A stretch of DNA of 64,000 bases from Planktotalea frisia (GTDB lineage Bacteria > Pseudomonadota > Alphaproteobacteria > Rhodobacterales > Rhodobacteraceae): positions 27,643 through 91,642 of the forward strand of contig NZ_MLCB01000172.1 of NCBI RefSeq assembly GCF_001890925.1, in the 5' to 3' direction. The notes beneath the pieces are model-generated. The model ran no database searches and had not been told where the DNA came from. It saw nothing but the letters and a program-made list of their open reading frames with translations. The position numbers and the translations under genes were made by a program. The number at the start of each line of letters is the position of its first letter. Position 1 is the first letter of the stretch. This document shows, piece by piece, positions 55,147 through 63,961 of the stretch.

Positions 55147-56295
55147 CTATGCTTTTGTCGTCATCTCGCCGATGGCCGCGCTCCAAACACCTTTGAGCAA
55201 TTCATCACGTGCGGCGGGCGCTTGTGCAAAACTCACTTCGCTATGCGTGGCAGACGTCAGCAAAGCCGCGAGTTCCGATTGCGTCAGCTCTGGATTTTCA
55301 CTCGTCGCTGGGGCATCCATTTGATACGTATAGGTACCGCTCGCGCCGCTCAGATAATTCACCAAAGCCTCGCCTAGTGAAATCCCAAGCATCGCACCCG
55401 CCATACCATCGTGTGGATAATGAACACCCGCCACGACGCGATTGTCGGCAATGCGCATCGCAATGCGCAGCATCAGATTTCCAAGCTTGTCATCTGTATT
55501 GCTCACCGCGTGCATTGAAAACAATGCGGTGTCATCTGTTTGGCGGTAGAGCAGGCCGCTTAAAACAGTCGCAATTGCAAAAGCTTCCGTGGCGTGCCCT
55601 GAAGGCCAGCTGCCATGCGTTGGCGTCTCGATGATTGGCATCACCCGCGTGGACAACTGCGAGGGACGCGCCACGTTGAAATTAAATTTCAGCGGAAACT
55701 CAATGTAGCCACACAGGCGCACGACAGCGCGAAGTGTTTCCAAAATCCACTCAGAGCGCGAAGGATCAAGCTGCAAAGCGGATGAAAAGAAAGAAGTGAT
55801 GTCATCAAGCTGCACATCAATTTCACCCATGCGGTCACTGCGCAGGTCAGCATAGGACCTCAGATGCATCAGCTGTCGTTCAAAGAAGGCGCTGTCAGGC
55901 GCGCTCATCGAGATCAAAGGTGTTGTCGCGCCACCCGTCTGAGCAAGCTCGGAGCAAAGAACTTGACCACCAGCGGGGCGGAACCGGTAGGACAGGCGGT
56001 CATCGATCACGACCTCTTTCGGTATAGAGGACAGCGCTTTGAGCTTTTGAAATTCAGTTGTCGGTAAAGCATTGCTTGGCGTGAGATCAGCCGAGCCATC
56101 CCAATACGGCAGCACCCCTTCGCGTGTTGTCAGCAGAGCATCGGCTAATGCGGCTTCATCGACTGGACTTGATCCACGACCGGCTTGTCCTGCGCGTCCT
56201 GCCTGACCTGCGCGACCCGCTTGTCCGGCACGTCCCGCCTGGCCCGCGCGCCCTGCCTGCCCTGCTCTACCTGCTTGTCCTGCCAAATGTACCAT
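55147..56295 (-). CDS. vanadium-haloperoxidase/PAP2-type protein with collagen-like N-terminus
   Basis: A 382-residue protein. Residues 6-41 are twelve Gly-X-Y triplets (GQA/GRA alternating, ending GRG), a collagen-like stretch. From about residue 45 there is a domain of the vanadium haloperoxidase/PAP2 fold: K203 and R210 in KFNFNVARP, the PSGH motif (PSGHATEAFAI, H234), and R286/H292/D296 in NRVVAGVHYPHD. These residues bind vanadate or phosphate in the family. No signal peptide is seen. Function may be halide oxidation or phosphatase. A short ATG at 56295 with GGGAG upstream is the start. Confidence 0.85.
   Translation of the reverse strand: MVHLAGQAGRAGQAGRAGQAGRAGQAGRAGQAGRAGQAGRGSSPVDEAALADALLTTREGVLPYWDGSADLTPSNALPTTEFQKLKALSSIPKEVVIDDRLSYRFRPAGGQVLCSELAQTGGATTPLISMSAPDSAFFERQLMHLRSYADLRSDRMGEIDVQLDDITSFFSSALQLDPSRSEWILETLRAVVRLCGYIEFPLKFNFNVARPSQLSTRVMPIIETPTHGSWPSGHATEAFAIATVLSGLLYRQTDDTALFSMHAVSNTDDKLGNLMLRIAMRIADNRVVAGVHYPHDGMAGAMLGISLGEALVNYLSGASGTYTYQMDAPATSENPELTQSELAALLTSATHSEVSFAQAPAARDELLKGVWSAAIGEMTTKA
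56173..56280 (-). repeat. coding 18-base repeats for the collagen-like segment
   Basis: Six tandem 18-base units, each encoding Gly-Gln-Ala-Gly-Arg-Ala (the last ends in Gly). Synonymous codons differ between units, for example Gly as GGA, GGT, GGG and GGC, so the repeat is kept at protein level rather than being a recent DNA duplication. Confidence 0.9.
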
Positions 56296-56465
56296 CAAAT
56301 CTCTCCCTCAAAATGCTTCGCTTCCTTGCAACCTTTTTGACATCCACTTAACTGTCAACGCGACGCTTTGAAAAGATTGTGGAAACTCGATTTATTAACG
56401 CTGACTTTGCGAAAACCACGAATAGACGTAAGCTTGATTTACGTAACTCGAATCTGGATCAAAGC

Positions 56466-58076
56466 ATGACACGTCGCTACTCCGTTACCTATTTTGGAGC
56501 CTTTGCTTTGATTGATCCTGATGGTGTCAACGTGACGCCCAAAGGAAGCAAAGCAAAGGGTTTGCTTGCGATGTTGTGCGAAGTCGACGACATGCGTCGC
56601 GGACGTCGCTGGCTCGAGGGCCGACTTTGGTCGAGTCGTTCGCCGGTTCAAGCAAGCGGCAGTCTGCGTCAAACTTTGAGTGAAATCAAAATCGCCTTTC
56701 GCAACGACCCTCATGTTTTTGACGCGGATCGTTTGGACGTTTGGCTAAATCCGGAGTGCGTTGAAACCGATCTTGACGCGCACGACGCGCATCAAAGCCC
56801 AGAGCGCGAGTTACTCGAAGGGCTCGATATTCGCGACGCTGAGTTTCAAAAATGGATAGCTGCGTTTCGTGCGCGCCACAGTCAGAACCCACAAAACAGT
56901 TCTGGCCTGCTGACACCTGCGATCAAAAATACTATAAAGATCAAGGCGATACAGACTGAACGCGGATCAACGATAGAGAAGATTGCGAGCAATATTATTG
57001 CAGATCAGGTCGCAAAAAACATCGAAGATCGACTAAGTGCTCAAAGGTTCTCTTCCGATGTGCCTGCTTTGGCAAATGCGTCGGCTGATCTCGAAATTCG
57101 CTGCAATGTGGCAGAGGATGGTGGTAAACGCATCGTGTTCTTGCAGGTCCATCATGGTGGCGACGGGCGTATTTTGTTTTCGGGACATCGAAACGTTAGC
57201 GGTGATTTGGCGGAAGCAATTTCGACCGATATTGTACAAGGGCTTGTCCATTCCGCAGTCACCAAGATCAATCACAGGATGCCAAGTGTTTTTGATCTCA
57301 AGCGCCCTGAAGTTGCAGCCGCTGGTTTTACGAGTCTCGGACTGCGAAAACTTGCGCAATTTGATCCCGAAAGCCTGAGTGAAGCACATGGCCACTTTGA
57401 GAAGGCACATGACACTGATGCAAATGGTATTTATCTCGCCTGGGGTGCGTTTGCGCGCATGGCGCAGCTTGTCGAAGGTGGAGGCTCTGACAGCGAAGCT
57501 TATTTGGAGGAAGTCCAACAGCTGACCTCTGATACATTGCAGAACTCTAGCGATAATGGCCTAGCCGTTGCCCTTGTCGCACTGACACGGATTATGTTGA
57601 AAGACGATCTAAACGCGTCAGCTGAGCTCGCTCAACGGGCTATTTTATGGAATGAAAACAATCTTTTCGCTCAGCAAACACTTGCTATTGCGCATAGTGC
57701 TGTCGGCGATACAGAGAGGGCTTATCAGATCTCATTGGCTTGCCAAAAAGCCTATCCGAAGGATGATCTTTCGCATCTTTGGGATCTTTATCATTCGCTT
57801 GTGTGCATCAGCTCCGGCAGGCTTGACGAAGCGCGAAAAGCCTCGTTGCGTGCTGCAACATCAGCGCCAACTTTCGTCGCGCCACGCCGTCAACTGATCG
57901 CCCTTTGTGCCAACGCAGGTGATATGGAGGGCGCGCGCAAGCACTTGCAAGCGATGCGGTCATTGGAGAGTGACTTTTCCCTCGAGCGCTATCTCAATGA
58001 CGAAGAATACCCGATTGCGTCGCTGCGCAATGCAGGACTGATTATGCCACTCAAACGCGACGACTTTGAGGAATAA
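56466..58076 (+). CDS. SARP-like winged-helix regulator with TPR-like C-terminus
   Basis: A 536-residue regulator beginning MTRRYSVTYFGAFALIDPDG. The N-terminal 100 residues are an OmpR-type winged helix of the SARP/AfsR kind (PKGSKAKGLLAMLCEVDDM, RGRRWLEGRLWSSRSPVQA). The C-terminal third has tetratricopeptide-like helices (ELAQRAILWNENNLFAQQTL, DLSHLWDLYHSLVCISSGRL). The ATG at 56466 has GGATC upstream. An in-frame GTG at 56379 would add 29 residues and is less likely. It diverges from the haloperoxidase gene and probably controls it and the protease. Confidence 0.82.
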   Translation: MTRRYSVTYFGAFALIDPDGVNVTPKGSKAKGLLAMLCEVDDMRRGRRWLEGRLWSSRSPVQASGSLRQTLSEIKIAFRNDPHVFDADRLDVWLNPECVETDLDAHDAHQSPERELLEGLDIRDAEFQKWIAAFRARHSQNPQNSSGLLTPAIKNTIKIKAIQTERGSTIEKIASNIIADQVAKNIEDRLSAQRFSSDVPALANASADLEIRCNVAEDGGKRIVFLQVHHGGDGRILFSGHRNVSGDLAEAISTDIVQGLVHSAVTKINHRMPSVFDLKRPEVAAAGFTSLGLRKLAQFDPESLSEAHGHFEKAHDTDANGIYLAWGAFARMAQLVEGGGSDSEAYLEEVQQLTSDTLQNSSDNGLAVALVALTRIMLKDDLNASAELAQRAILWNENNLFAQQTLAIAHSAVGDTERAYQISLACQKAYPKDDLSHLWDLYHSLVCISSGRLDEARKASLRAATSAPTFVAPRRQLIALCANAGDMEGARKHLQAMRSLESDFSLERYLNDEEYPIASLRNAGLIMPLKRDDFEE

Positions 58077-58077
58077 C

Positions 58078-58605
58078 TTAATGCAGCGAGTTGATGATAG
58101 CTTGCACATCTTTGCGCCGCCAAACCACTTGCAGACGCGGTGCCCCCGCTTGCTTGAGGCGTAGCAAATGTTCGGTCTTGAGGCCTGAAAGACCTGTAAA
58201 CGCATCAAATAGCGCATCCGCGCCTTCGGCACTGACAGGGATTTGCAACGTCGCGCCTTGGTCTGGGACCAACAGCCAATGCGCGGGCTTTGAGCGGCCA
58301 TCAAGACTGAGCGCTGCCATTTCAGAGATCGCAACAGCGCCGCCCGTTAGGGGGCCGTAGTAGCGCACTTGGCCTTCTATGACTTGCACAACCCCCTGCC
58401 CGCCACCGCGTCCGCGAAATCGACCGCGTTGGATGCCCGTCAGGATCAAAAGAACTGCGAATGTAAGTAAAACAAGCGCTAGAATGCGAAGGATGCCAAA
58501 GGCGTTAAAGGCCCAAAACCCGGCAAGCGCAGCAAGAACCACGCCAAGCAAAACTTCGCGCCAGTGCCACAGTGCTGCTTGCGCCTCAGGGCGCACGAAA
58601 CTCAT
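58078..58605 (-). CDS. small membrane protein of unknown function
   Basis: A 175-residue protein with two close membrane helices (VLLGVVLAALAGFWAFNAFG and ILALVLLTFAVLLILTGIQ) followed by a polar cytosolic or periplasmic domain (VVQVIEGQVRYYGPLTGGAVA, WLLVPDQGATLQIPVSAEGA). Its ATG overlaps the rsmE stop as ATGA with GGGGGA upstream. I do not know the family. Its fixed place after rsmE in related genomes is remembered, not checked here. Confidence 0.75.
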   Translation of the reverse strand: MSFVRPEAQAALWHWREVLLGVVLAALAGFWAFNAFGILRILALVLLTFAVLLILTGIQRGRFRGRGGGQGVVQVIEGQVRYYGPLTGGAVAISEMAALSLDGRSKPAHWLLVPDQGATLQIPVSAEGADALFDAFTGLSGLKTEHLLRLKQAGAPRLQVVWRRKDVQAIINSLH

Positions 58606-59324
58606 GTCCAATCCCCCAATGCCGTTTGCCAGACCGTCATCGCAGCAACCGCGGCTGTGTCAGCGCGTAAAATGCGAGGGCCAAGGCTGACCACATGTGC
58701 CTGTGGCATCGCATGAAGACGACTGCGCTCAGACGGGGAAAACCCTCCCTCCGGGCCAATCAAAATCGCCCATGGTCCGCGCACCGCAGAAGCGAGCGAT
58801 GTCGCGACACCAAGCTCTGTTTCATCGCAAAACATGATTTGACGTTCGGCGGGCCAATGATCCAGCATGGCGCTCAGTTTTTTCAGCTCCAAAACCTCGG
58901 GTACATATGTCCCGCCACATTGCTCTGCTGCTTCAACGGCGTGTGCTTGCAAGCGCTCTTGTTTGATGCGTTCGGAATTCGTGTAGTCGGTTTGCACGGG
59001 GCAAATCTTGGCCGCGCCCATTTCTGCCGCCTTTTCAACGATAAAATCTGTGCGCGTCTTTTTAATCGGTGCAAAGCACAGCCATAGATCAGGTGGCATT
59101 TGCAAAGGCTTTGTTTGCTCAGAGCACTCCAACTCGCCTTTGCGCTTACCAGCCACAACAATCTCGCCGCGCCATTCGCCGTCAATTCCGTTGAACAAAG
59201 ACACCGCATCCCCAACAGCCAGACGCATCACGCCAAAAAGGTAATGCGCTTGGGGCTGCGACAGGGAAACGCGGTTCCCCTTGGCGAGCGGGTGGTCTAC
59301 AAAAAGGCGAGTTTTAGCAGTCAT
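58602..59324 (-). CDS. rsmE: 16S rRNA (uracil-1498-N3)-methyltransferase
   Basis: SPOUT-class methyltransferase of 240 residues that methylates U1498 of 16S rRNA using S-adenosylmethionine. The N-terminal PUA-like domain (RLFVDHPLAKGNRVSLSQ) is followed by the knotted domain with PVQTDYTNSERIKQERL, AVEAAEQCGGTYVP and ILIGPEGGFSPSER. The ATG at 59324 (MTAKTRLFV) is preferred to one eight codons upstream because a Shine-Dalgarno-like AGGG precedes it. It diverges from ubiA. Confidence 0.95.
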   Translation of the reverse strand: MTAKTRLFVDHPLAKGNRVSLSQPQAHYLFGVMRLAVGDAVSLFNGIDGEWRGEIVVAGKRKGELECSEQTKPLQMPPDLWLCFAPIKKTRTDFIVEKAAEMGAAKICPVQTDYTNSERIKQERLQAHAVEAAEQCGGTYVPEVLELKKLSAMLDHWPAERQIMFCDETELGVATSLASAVRGPWAILIGPEGGFSPSERSRLHAMPQAHVVSLGPRILRADTAAVAAMTVWQTALGDWT

Positions 59325-59335
59325 GGACCCTACAT

Positions 59336-60301
59336 ATGCAAGGCGCATCGCAAGAACCAGAGGGCAGTTTCACGATTGCTGACGCGGTCACGGGGAATTG
59401 GGTGGATACGGCCGCCCCCAATTGGATGAAGCCTTATCTGCGCCTATCCCGTCTGGATCGCCCCATCGGGACTTGGCTTTTGTTGCTTCCGTGTTGGTGG
59501 GCGCTTGGGCTCGCGATGCTTTGGAGCGGTGAGGCAAGTTGGTTTGACGCTTGGATTTTCGTGGGCTGTGCAATTGGCGCGACCTTGATGCGCGGTGCGG
59601 GCTGTACGTGGAATGACATCACCGATCGCGATTTTGACGGTGCTGTTGAGCGCACGCGCAATCGCCCCATCCCGTCAGGGCAAGTCAGCGTGAAACAAGC
59701 GGTCATCTGGATGGCGCTGCAAACGATTATTTCACTGGGCGTTTTGCTCACCTTCAACTGGGCCGCGATTGGGCTTGGGGTTCTCTCGCTACTACCTGTT
59801 TTGGTTTATCCTTTCGCGAAGCGTTTCACATGGTGGCCCCAAGTGTTCCTTGGACTTGCCTTTAACTGGGGTGCGTTACTGGCGTGGACGGCACATAGCG
59901 GATCGCTTGGATGGCCTGCGATCACGCTTTATGCGACAGGCATCGCGTGGACGCTGTTCTATGACACGATCTATGCGCATCAAGATACTGAGGATGACGC
60001 GTTGATCGGGATCAAAAGCACCGCGCGATTGTTTGGTAATAGTACTCCACAATGGCTGCTCTATTTTCTCGTCGCCAGCGTAGCGCTGTTTTGCTTTGCT
60101 GTTGTGCAAAGTGCTGGCGAACGCTCGGTTGCCTCGCTTGTTGTTGCGCTTGCGGCACCTTGGGCGTTTGGCTGGCATCTGAATTGGCAACTGCGCAAGT
60201 ACAATCCCGAAGATCAGGCCGGATTGATCACGCTTTTCCGCTCCAATCGCGATGCTGGCCTACTGCCTGTGCTGTTTTTCGCCATTGCCATATTGCTGTG
60301 A
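59336..60301 (+). CDS. ubiA: 4-hydroxybenzoate polyprenyltransferase
   Basis: Attaches the polyprenyl tail to 4-hydroxybenzoate in ubiquinone synthesis. The 321-residue inner-membrane enzyme has about eight helices. The first Asp-rich motif is NDITDRDFDGAVERTRNRP and the second is YDTIYAHQDTEDDALIGIKS. LRLSRLDRPIGTWLLLLPCWW is the characteristic start of the catalytic part. It is 11 bases from the divergent rsmE start, so their promoters must lie inside or overlap the coding ends. Confidence 0.96.
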   Translation: MQGASQEPEGSFTIADAVTGNWVDTAAPNWMKPYLRLSRLDRPIGTWLLLLPCWWALGLAMLWSGEASWFDAWIFVGCAIGATLMRGAGCTWNDITDRDFDGAVERTRNRPIPSGQVSVKQAVIWMALQTIISLGVLLTFNWAAIGLGVLSLLPVLVYPFAKRFTWWPQVFLGLAFNWGALLAWTAHSGSLGWPAITLYATGIAWTLFYDTIYAHQDTEDDALIGIKSTARLFGNSTPQWLLYFLVASVALFCFAVVQSAGERSVASLVVALAAPWAFGWHLNWQLRKYNPEDQAGLITLFRSNRDAGLLPVLFFAIAILL

Positions 60302-60351
60302 TTGAAACCTGATCCGACTGGGCGTATCACGCCTTAGGTCGAATAGTCTGG

Positions 60352-62268
60352 ATGCCAATGCGCTTGTCTTCTTACATCACTGTGATCGCAACATTTCTTG
60401 CGGCTGGCTCGCTTTGCATTGTTGCTGCGGGCTTTGCCGTGACGCTGATCGAGGATAACTCGAAAACAGCGGTGCGCCGCGCGCTCGACAAAGAAAGCCT
60501 GACTTGGGCCGACGCAGATACCAATGGATTGCAAGTCTTTCTGATTGGCACCGCCCCAAATGAGGCCGAGCGTTTCAAAGCCGTAAGTACTGCTGGCAGC
60601 ATCGTTGATGCAGCGCGGGTGATTGATCAAACAGAAGTCGCCGATCGCGAAGCCTTTGCACCACCGCGCTTTTCCATCGAGATTTTGCGCAATGACAGTG
60701 GGATTTCGCTGATTGGCCTGATCCCTGAAAGCGGTGCGAGCGTTGAGATGCGCGAAGATGTGACGCGTTTGGCAAAAGACGGAAAAGTCAGTGATTTGCT
60801 CGAAAGCGCCGCTTACCCTGCTCCGCAAGGTTGGGCCGCTGCGATGGAGCTTGGAATGGACGCTTTGCGTTTTTTACCGCGGTCCAAGATTTCTATTGAT
60901 GCCGGCAATGTCTCGGTTACTGCGATGTCTGATAGCGAGGAAGAGAAGCGCCGCTTTGAGCAGAGCCTGCGCCGATCCACACCTTCGAGTGTGCGACTTG
61001 CAATGAACATTTCCGCACCGCGTCCTGTCATTAGCCCTTTTACTCTGCGCTTTCTTATTGATGAGAACGGCGCGCGCTTTGACGCTTGTAGTGCCGACAC
61101 TGAAGAAGCACGCGCGCAGATCGATGCTGCCGGGCGCGCCGTTGGTGTAACAGAAGAGCATACGTGTCGCATCGGACTCGGTGTGCCTTCACGTCAATGG
61201 TCCTCCGCTGTTGCGCTTTCTATTGATAAACTTGCTGAACTTGGCGGCGGTTCCATCACATTTGCAGATGCTGATATCTCTCTGATTGCCATTGAGGGCA
61301 CGGATCAAGCTTTGTTCGATCGCGTGGTTGGTGAGTTGGAGACGGGACTTCCTGAAGTATTCGCGTTGAACTCTGTCCTGCCTGTGCCGCAGGACGCGAG
61401 CCAAGGTCCACCGGAGTTCATCGTAACACTCAGCCCTGAAGGTCAAGTTCAAATGCGCGGGCGTGTCCTGTCCGAGCTGGCGCGCGAAACCGCCGACAGT
61501 TACGCGAAAGCGCGTTTTGGCTCGGCTGATGTATACACCGCTGCGCGTGTTGATGAGACATTGCCGCGCGACTGGTCTGTGCGCACTCTTGCAGCGATTG
61601 AGACACTCTCAAAATTGGAAAACGGATCCGTGACAGTGACGCCGGACCGCATTCGCGTCTTTGGCGATACCGGTATCCCAACGGCCAAATCACAGATCGC
61701 GCAGCTTTTGGTCGAGAAGCTAGGCGATTCCGCTGATCTCGCAATTGATGTTACCTATAAGAAGAAACTCGATCCGGTGCTTGGATTGCCCACTTCATTG
61801 GAATGTGAGCAGCAAATCACTGAAATTCAAACAACCCGAAAGATCGCGTTTGAGCCGGGTTCCGGCAATCTCGATGCCTCTGCCGAGAAAATTCTCGATG
61901 ATATTGCCGAAATTTTGGCGAAGTGCCCAGAGGACATGCGCATGGAGATCAGCGGCTATACAGACAGCCAAGGTCGCGAGACAATGAACCAGGAATTAAG
62001 CCAAGCGCGCGCAAATTCTGTTCTAAGTGCTCTGCGCGAGCGTCGTGTTTTGACGTCGCGCTATACGGCAAAAGGCTACGGCGAAGAAAATCCGATTGGC
62101 GACAATGGCACAGAAGCGGGTCGTGAAGCGAACCGCCGCATCGAGTTTAAGGTGATTTTGCCAAAGCCAACACTTGAGACCACAACAACGCTTGAAGCCG
62201 CCGCAGAAAGCGCGCAAGACGATGGCGAGCAAACTGGCACTGAAGGAACAACAGATGAGCAGAACTGA
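60352..62268 (+). CDS. OmpA-family envelope protein with BON-like repeats
   Basis: A 638-residue protein with one N-terminal membrane helix (about 8-30), several repeats resembling BON domains in the middle (FSIEILRNDSGISLIGLIPE, FIVTLSPEGQVQMRGRVLS), and a C-terminal OmpA peptidoglycan-binding domain (IAFEPGSGNLDASAEKILDD, MRMEISGYTDSQG, QELSQARANSVLSALRERRV). The C-terminal 30 residues are Thr/Glu-rich. It probably links inner membrane or periplasmic structures to the cell wall. The downstream gene begins within its last 14 bases. Confidence 0.88.
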   Translation: MPMRLSSYITVIATFLAAGSLCIVAAGFAVTLIEDNSKTAVRRALDKESLTWADADTNGLQVFLIGTAPNEAERFKAVSTAGSIVDAARVIDQTEVADREAFAPPRFSIEILRNDSGISLIGLIPESGASVEMREDVTRLAKDGKVSDLLESAAYPAPQGWAAAMELGMDALRFLPRSKISIDAGNVSVTAMSDSEEEKRRFEQSLRRSTPSSVRLAMNISAPRPVISPFTLRFLIDENGARFDACSADTEEARAQIDAAGRAVGVTEEHTCRIGLGVPSRQWSSAVALSIDKLAELGGGSITFADADISLIAIEGTDQALFDRVVGELETGLPEVFALNSVLPVPQDASQGPPEFIVTLSPEGQVQMRGRVLSELARETADSYAKARFGSADVYTAARVDETLPRDWSVRTLAAIETLSKLENGSVTVTPDRIRVFGDTGIPTAKSQIAQLLVEKLGDSADLAIDVTYKKKLDPVLGLPTSLECEQQITEIQTTRKIAFEPGSGNLDASAEKILDDIAEILAKCPEDMRMEISGYTDSQGRETMNQELSQARANSVLSALRERRVLTSRYTAKGYGEENPIGDNGTEAGREANRRIEFKVILPKPTLETTTTLEAAAESAQDDGEQTGTEGTTDEQN

Positions 62269-62581
62269 GTTCATCATCGCAACTGCGATCATTCTATTCG
62301 TTGCCTTTTGCATGGGCTGGTTTGCAAATTGGCTGATCCACCGCTTCACGCGCGTATCGCGCTCTGACGTGGGTGAGCTAGAGCGCATGGCGCAAGAGCT
62401 GCACGAAGCCGAAGAAACCCGTGATCAGGCGATCACATACTTGCAAAAGCGCGAAGCAGAGCTGACCAACCAGCTATCTCAAACCGAAGCGGAGCTGAAC
62501 GCCGCGATGGAAGGGCTGCGCGATGCACGTCATGAGGCCGAAGAGCTACGCGCGTATATAGAGCGCGCGCAGCAAGGTTGA
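62255..62581 (+). CDS. small membrane-anchored coiled-coil protein
   Basis: A 108-residue protein with an N-terminal helix (TEFIIATAIILFVAFCMGWFAN) followed by a long charged coiled coil (ELERMAQELHEAEETRDQAI, REAELTNQLSQTEAELNAAM). The ATG at 62255 is preceded by AAGGA at 7 bases and lies within the end of the OmpA gene, so translation is coupled. An earlier in-frame start adds a non-conserved leader that overlaps more of the OmpA gene. Function unknown. A structural envelope role with the OmpA protein is inferred. Confidence 0.82.
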   Translation: MSRTEFIIATAIILFVAFCMGWFANWLIHRFTRVSRSDVGELERMAQELHEAEETRDQAITYLQKREAELTNQLSQTEAELNAAMEGLRDARHEAEELRAYIERAQQG

Positions 62582-62587
62582 TTAGGT

Positions 62588-63961
62588 TCAGTCTGAAAAG
62601 ATCTTAAGCTTTTTGAACTGATCCCAAACGATCTGATCACTCCAGTAGTGGCTATGACCTTTTGGTCGAACCTTGTAGTTTTGCGCCCCCACTTTATGGC
62701 CCTGCACGCGCGTACCGACAAAATCATCACCGCGATAGATGTTGTACCAATTCTTGAGTGCTGCGTTGCTCTCTGGCGAAAACTGGTAATTCTTCTCGAA
62801 ATAGTGGCCGTAGATTTGCGTCAGCGGCGACCCCATTGTTACCAGCGTCGGTTTCACAGGCATATCTTTCGCAATCTCTTTCAGCCCTACCGCCGCGATC
62901 ACAGTACCTTGCGAATGCGTCATGAAAGTAATGCGCGAAATCCGCGCGCGCCCTTCTTGATCCAGCATATGCGCCACAACCTCTTTAAACCGTGCTTGGA
63001 TTTCATCTGCATAAAAGTAGGCGCTGTTAGAGCCTTTCTGCATCGGATTCGCCCGATGGGTGCGCGTAAGATAGGTGGTCACATCGCGCGCGACACCGAC
63101 GCCGGAGGCAATGACACTTGAGAAATTCAAAATCAGGAAACCAATGGCAGTGGTCACAAAAAACGCGACTGTCCCTCCCGTTTTGAAGTATGCGTCCCAT
63201 GCATAGGCCGTGCGGTAAAGATCAGCAAAAAAACCTGTGATCTGCAACTTCTCCGGCTTGCCCAAGGCAAATTCGGCCAACGCCGTGAATGAAGAAAACG
63301 CGAAAGCGATGATCCCGATCAGCAACGCAAGGTTCAACCAAGGGTTTAAAATCACCCGTCCGTATTTCTTGTCAATGTCAGAGCTTTCCGTTTCGTGTTT
63401 GCTCAATTCATCGCGGACACTGCCACGTTTTTTCGCCACACCGAAGGCAACCACTGCAATGACCAACAATGAAAAAACACCATAAACAATTGTTTGTGTT
63501 GCCTCTACGAAGCCGTTTTCCACAATATCCTTGGCGGGCACAACGCCCGCAATCGGAACGTTCTGTATGAACTTCACAGCCATCGCCCAAATCGCGACGG
63601 TAATAGTCATCCAAAGGATCAACATTGCAGAGCAAATTGCTAAATAGATTGAACGCTTGTCCCAAAGGTTTTTGCGAAACCCTTTGAGGGAACAAAGCAT
63701 CAGCAAAATCACGAAGCTCACCGCAACCAACCATGAGAACTGGAGTGCACGCACACCTAGTCCCGTGAAACAGCCGAGGTTTGCAGTTGTTTGCCTGTCA
63801 TTCACTGGTCCACAGGCAGCAGATAGCCATTCGAGACCATCCAACGGAACGCCCGTCGCAAAAAGGGCCGCAAAGACGACCGTGATCGTTCCGAGAACCG
63901 ACAAAGCCCGCATAATCATCTTGTCCATATAGGAGCGCGACAACTTAGGTTCAGGACTCAT
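62588..63961 (-). CDS. membrane-anchored putative serine hydrolase
   Basis: A 457-residue protein with five or six membrane helices in the first 290 residues (for example ALSVLGTITVVFAALFATG, VLLMLCSLKG-adjacent, AMLILWMTITVAIWAMAV, TIVYGVFSLLVIAVVAFG, LLIGIIAFAFSSF, AFFVTTAIGFLIL). A C-terminal lipase-like domain has the nucleophile elbow THSQGT (Ser at about residue 347) and then VTMGSPLTQIYGHYF, where an acid/His partner could lie. No signal peptide. It converges on the coiled-coil gene. The family is not one I can name, and catalytic function is unproven. Its ATG at 63961 has only a weak ribosome-binding site, so a slightly longer start is possible. Confidence 0.75.
   Translation of the reverse strand: MSPEPKLSRSYMDKMIMRALSVLGTITVVFAALFATGVPLDGLEWLSAACGPVNDRQTTANLGCFTGLGVRALQFSWLVAVSFVILLMLCSLKGFRKNLWDKRSIYLAICSAMLILWMTITVAIWAMAVKFIQNVPIAGVVPAKDIVENGFVEATQTIVYGVFSLLVIAVVAFGVAKKRGSVRDELSKHETESSDIDKKYGRVILNPWLNLALLIGIIAFAFSSFTALAEFALGKPEKLQITGFFADLYRTAYAWDAYFKTGGTVAFFVTTAIGFLILNFSSVIASGVGVARDVTTYLTRTHRANPMQKGSNSAYFYADEIQARFKEVVAHMLDQEGRARISRITFMTHSQGTVIAAVGLKEIAKDMPVKPTLVTMGSPLTQIYGHYFEKNYQFSPESNAALKNWYNIYRGDDFVGTRVQGHKVGAQNYKVRPKGHSHYWSDQIVWDQFKKLKIFSD

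Noticed and set aside
56173..56280. CRISPR or microsatellite-type repeat
   Set aside because: The 18-base units are in frame, encode Gly-X-Y triplets and vary at synonymous positions. There are no spacers.
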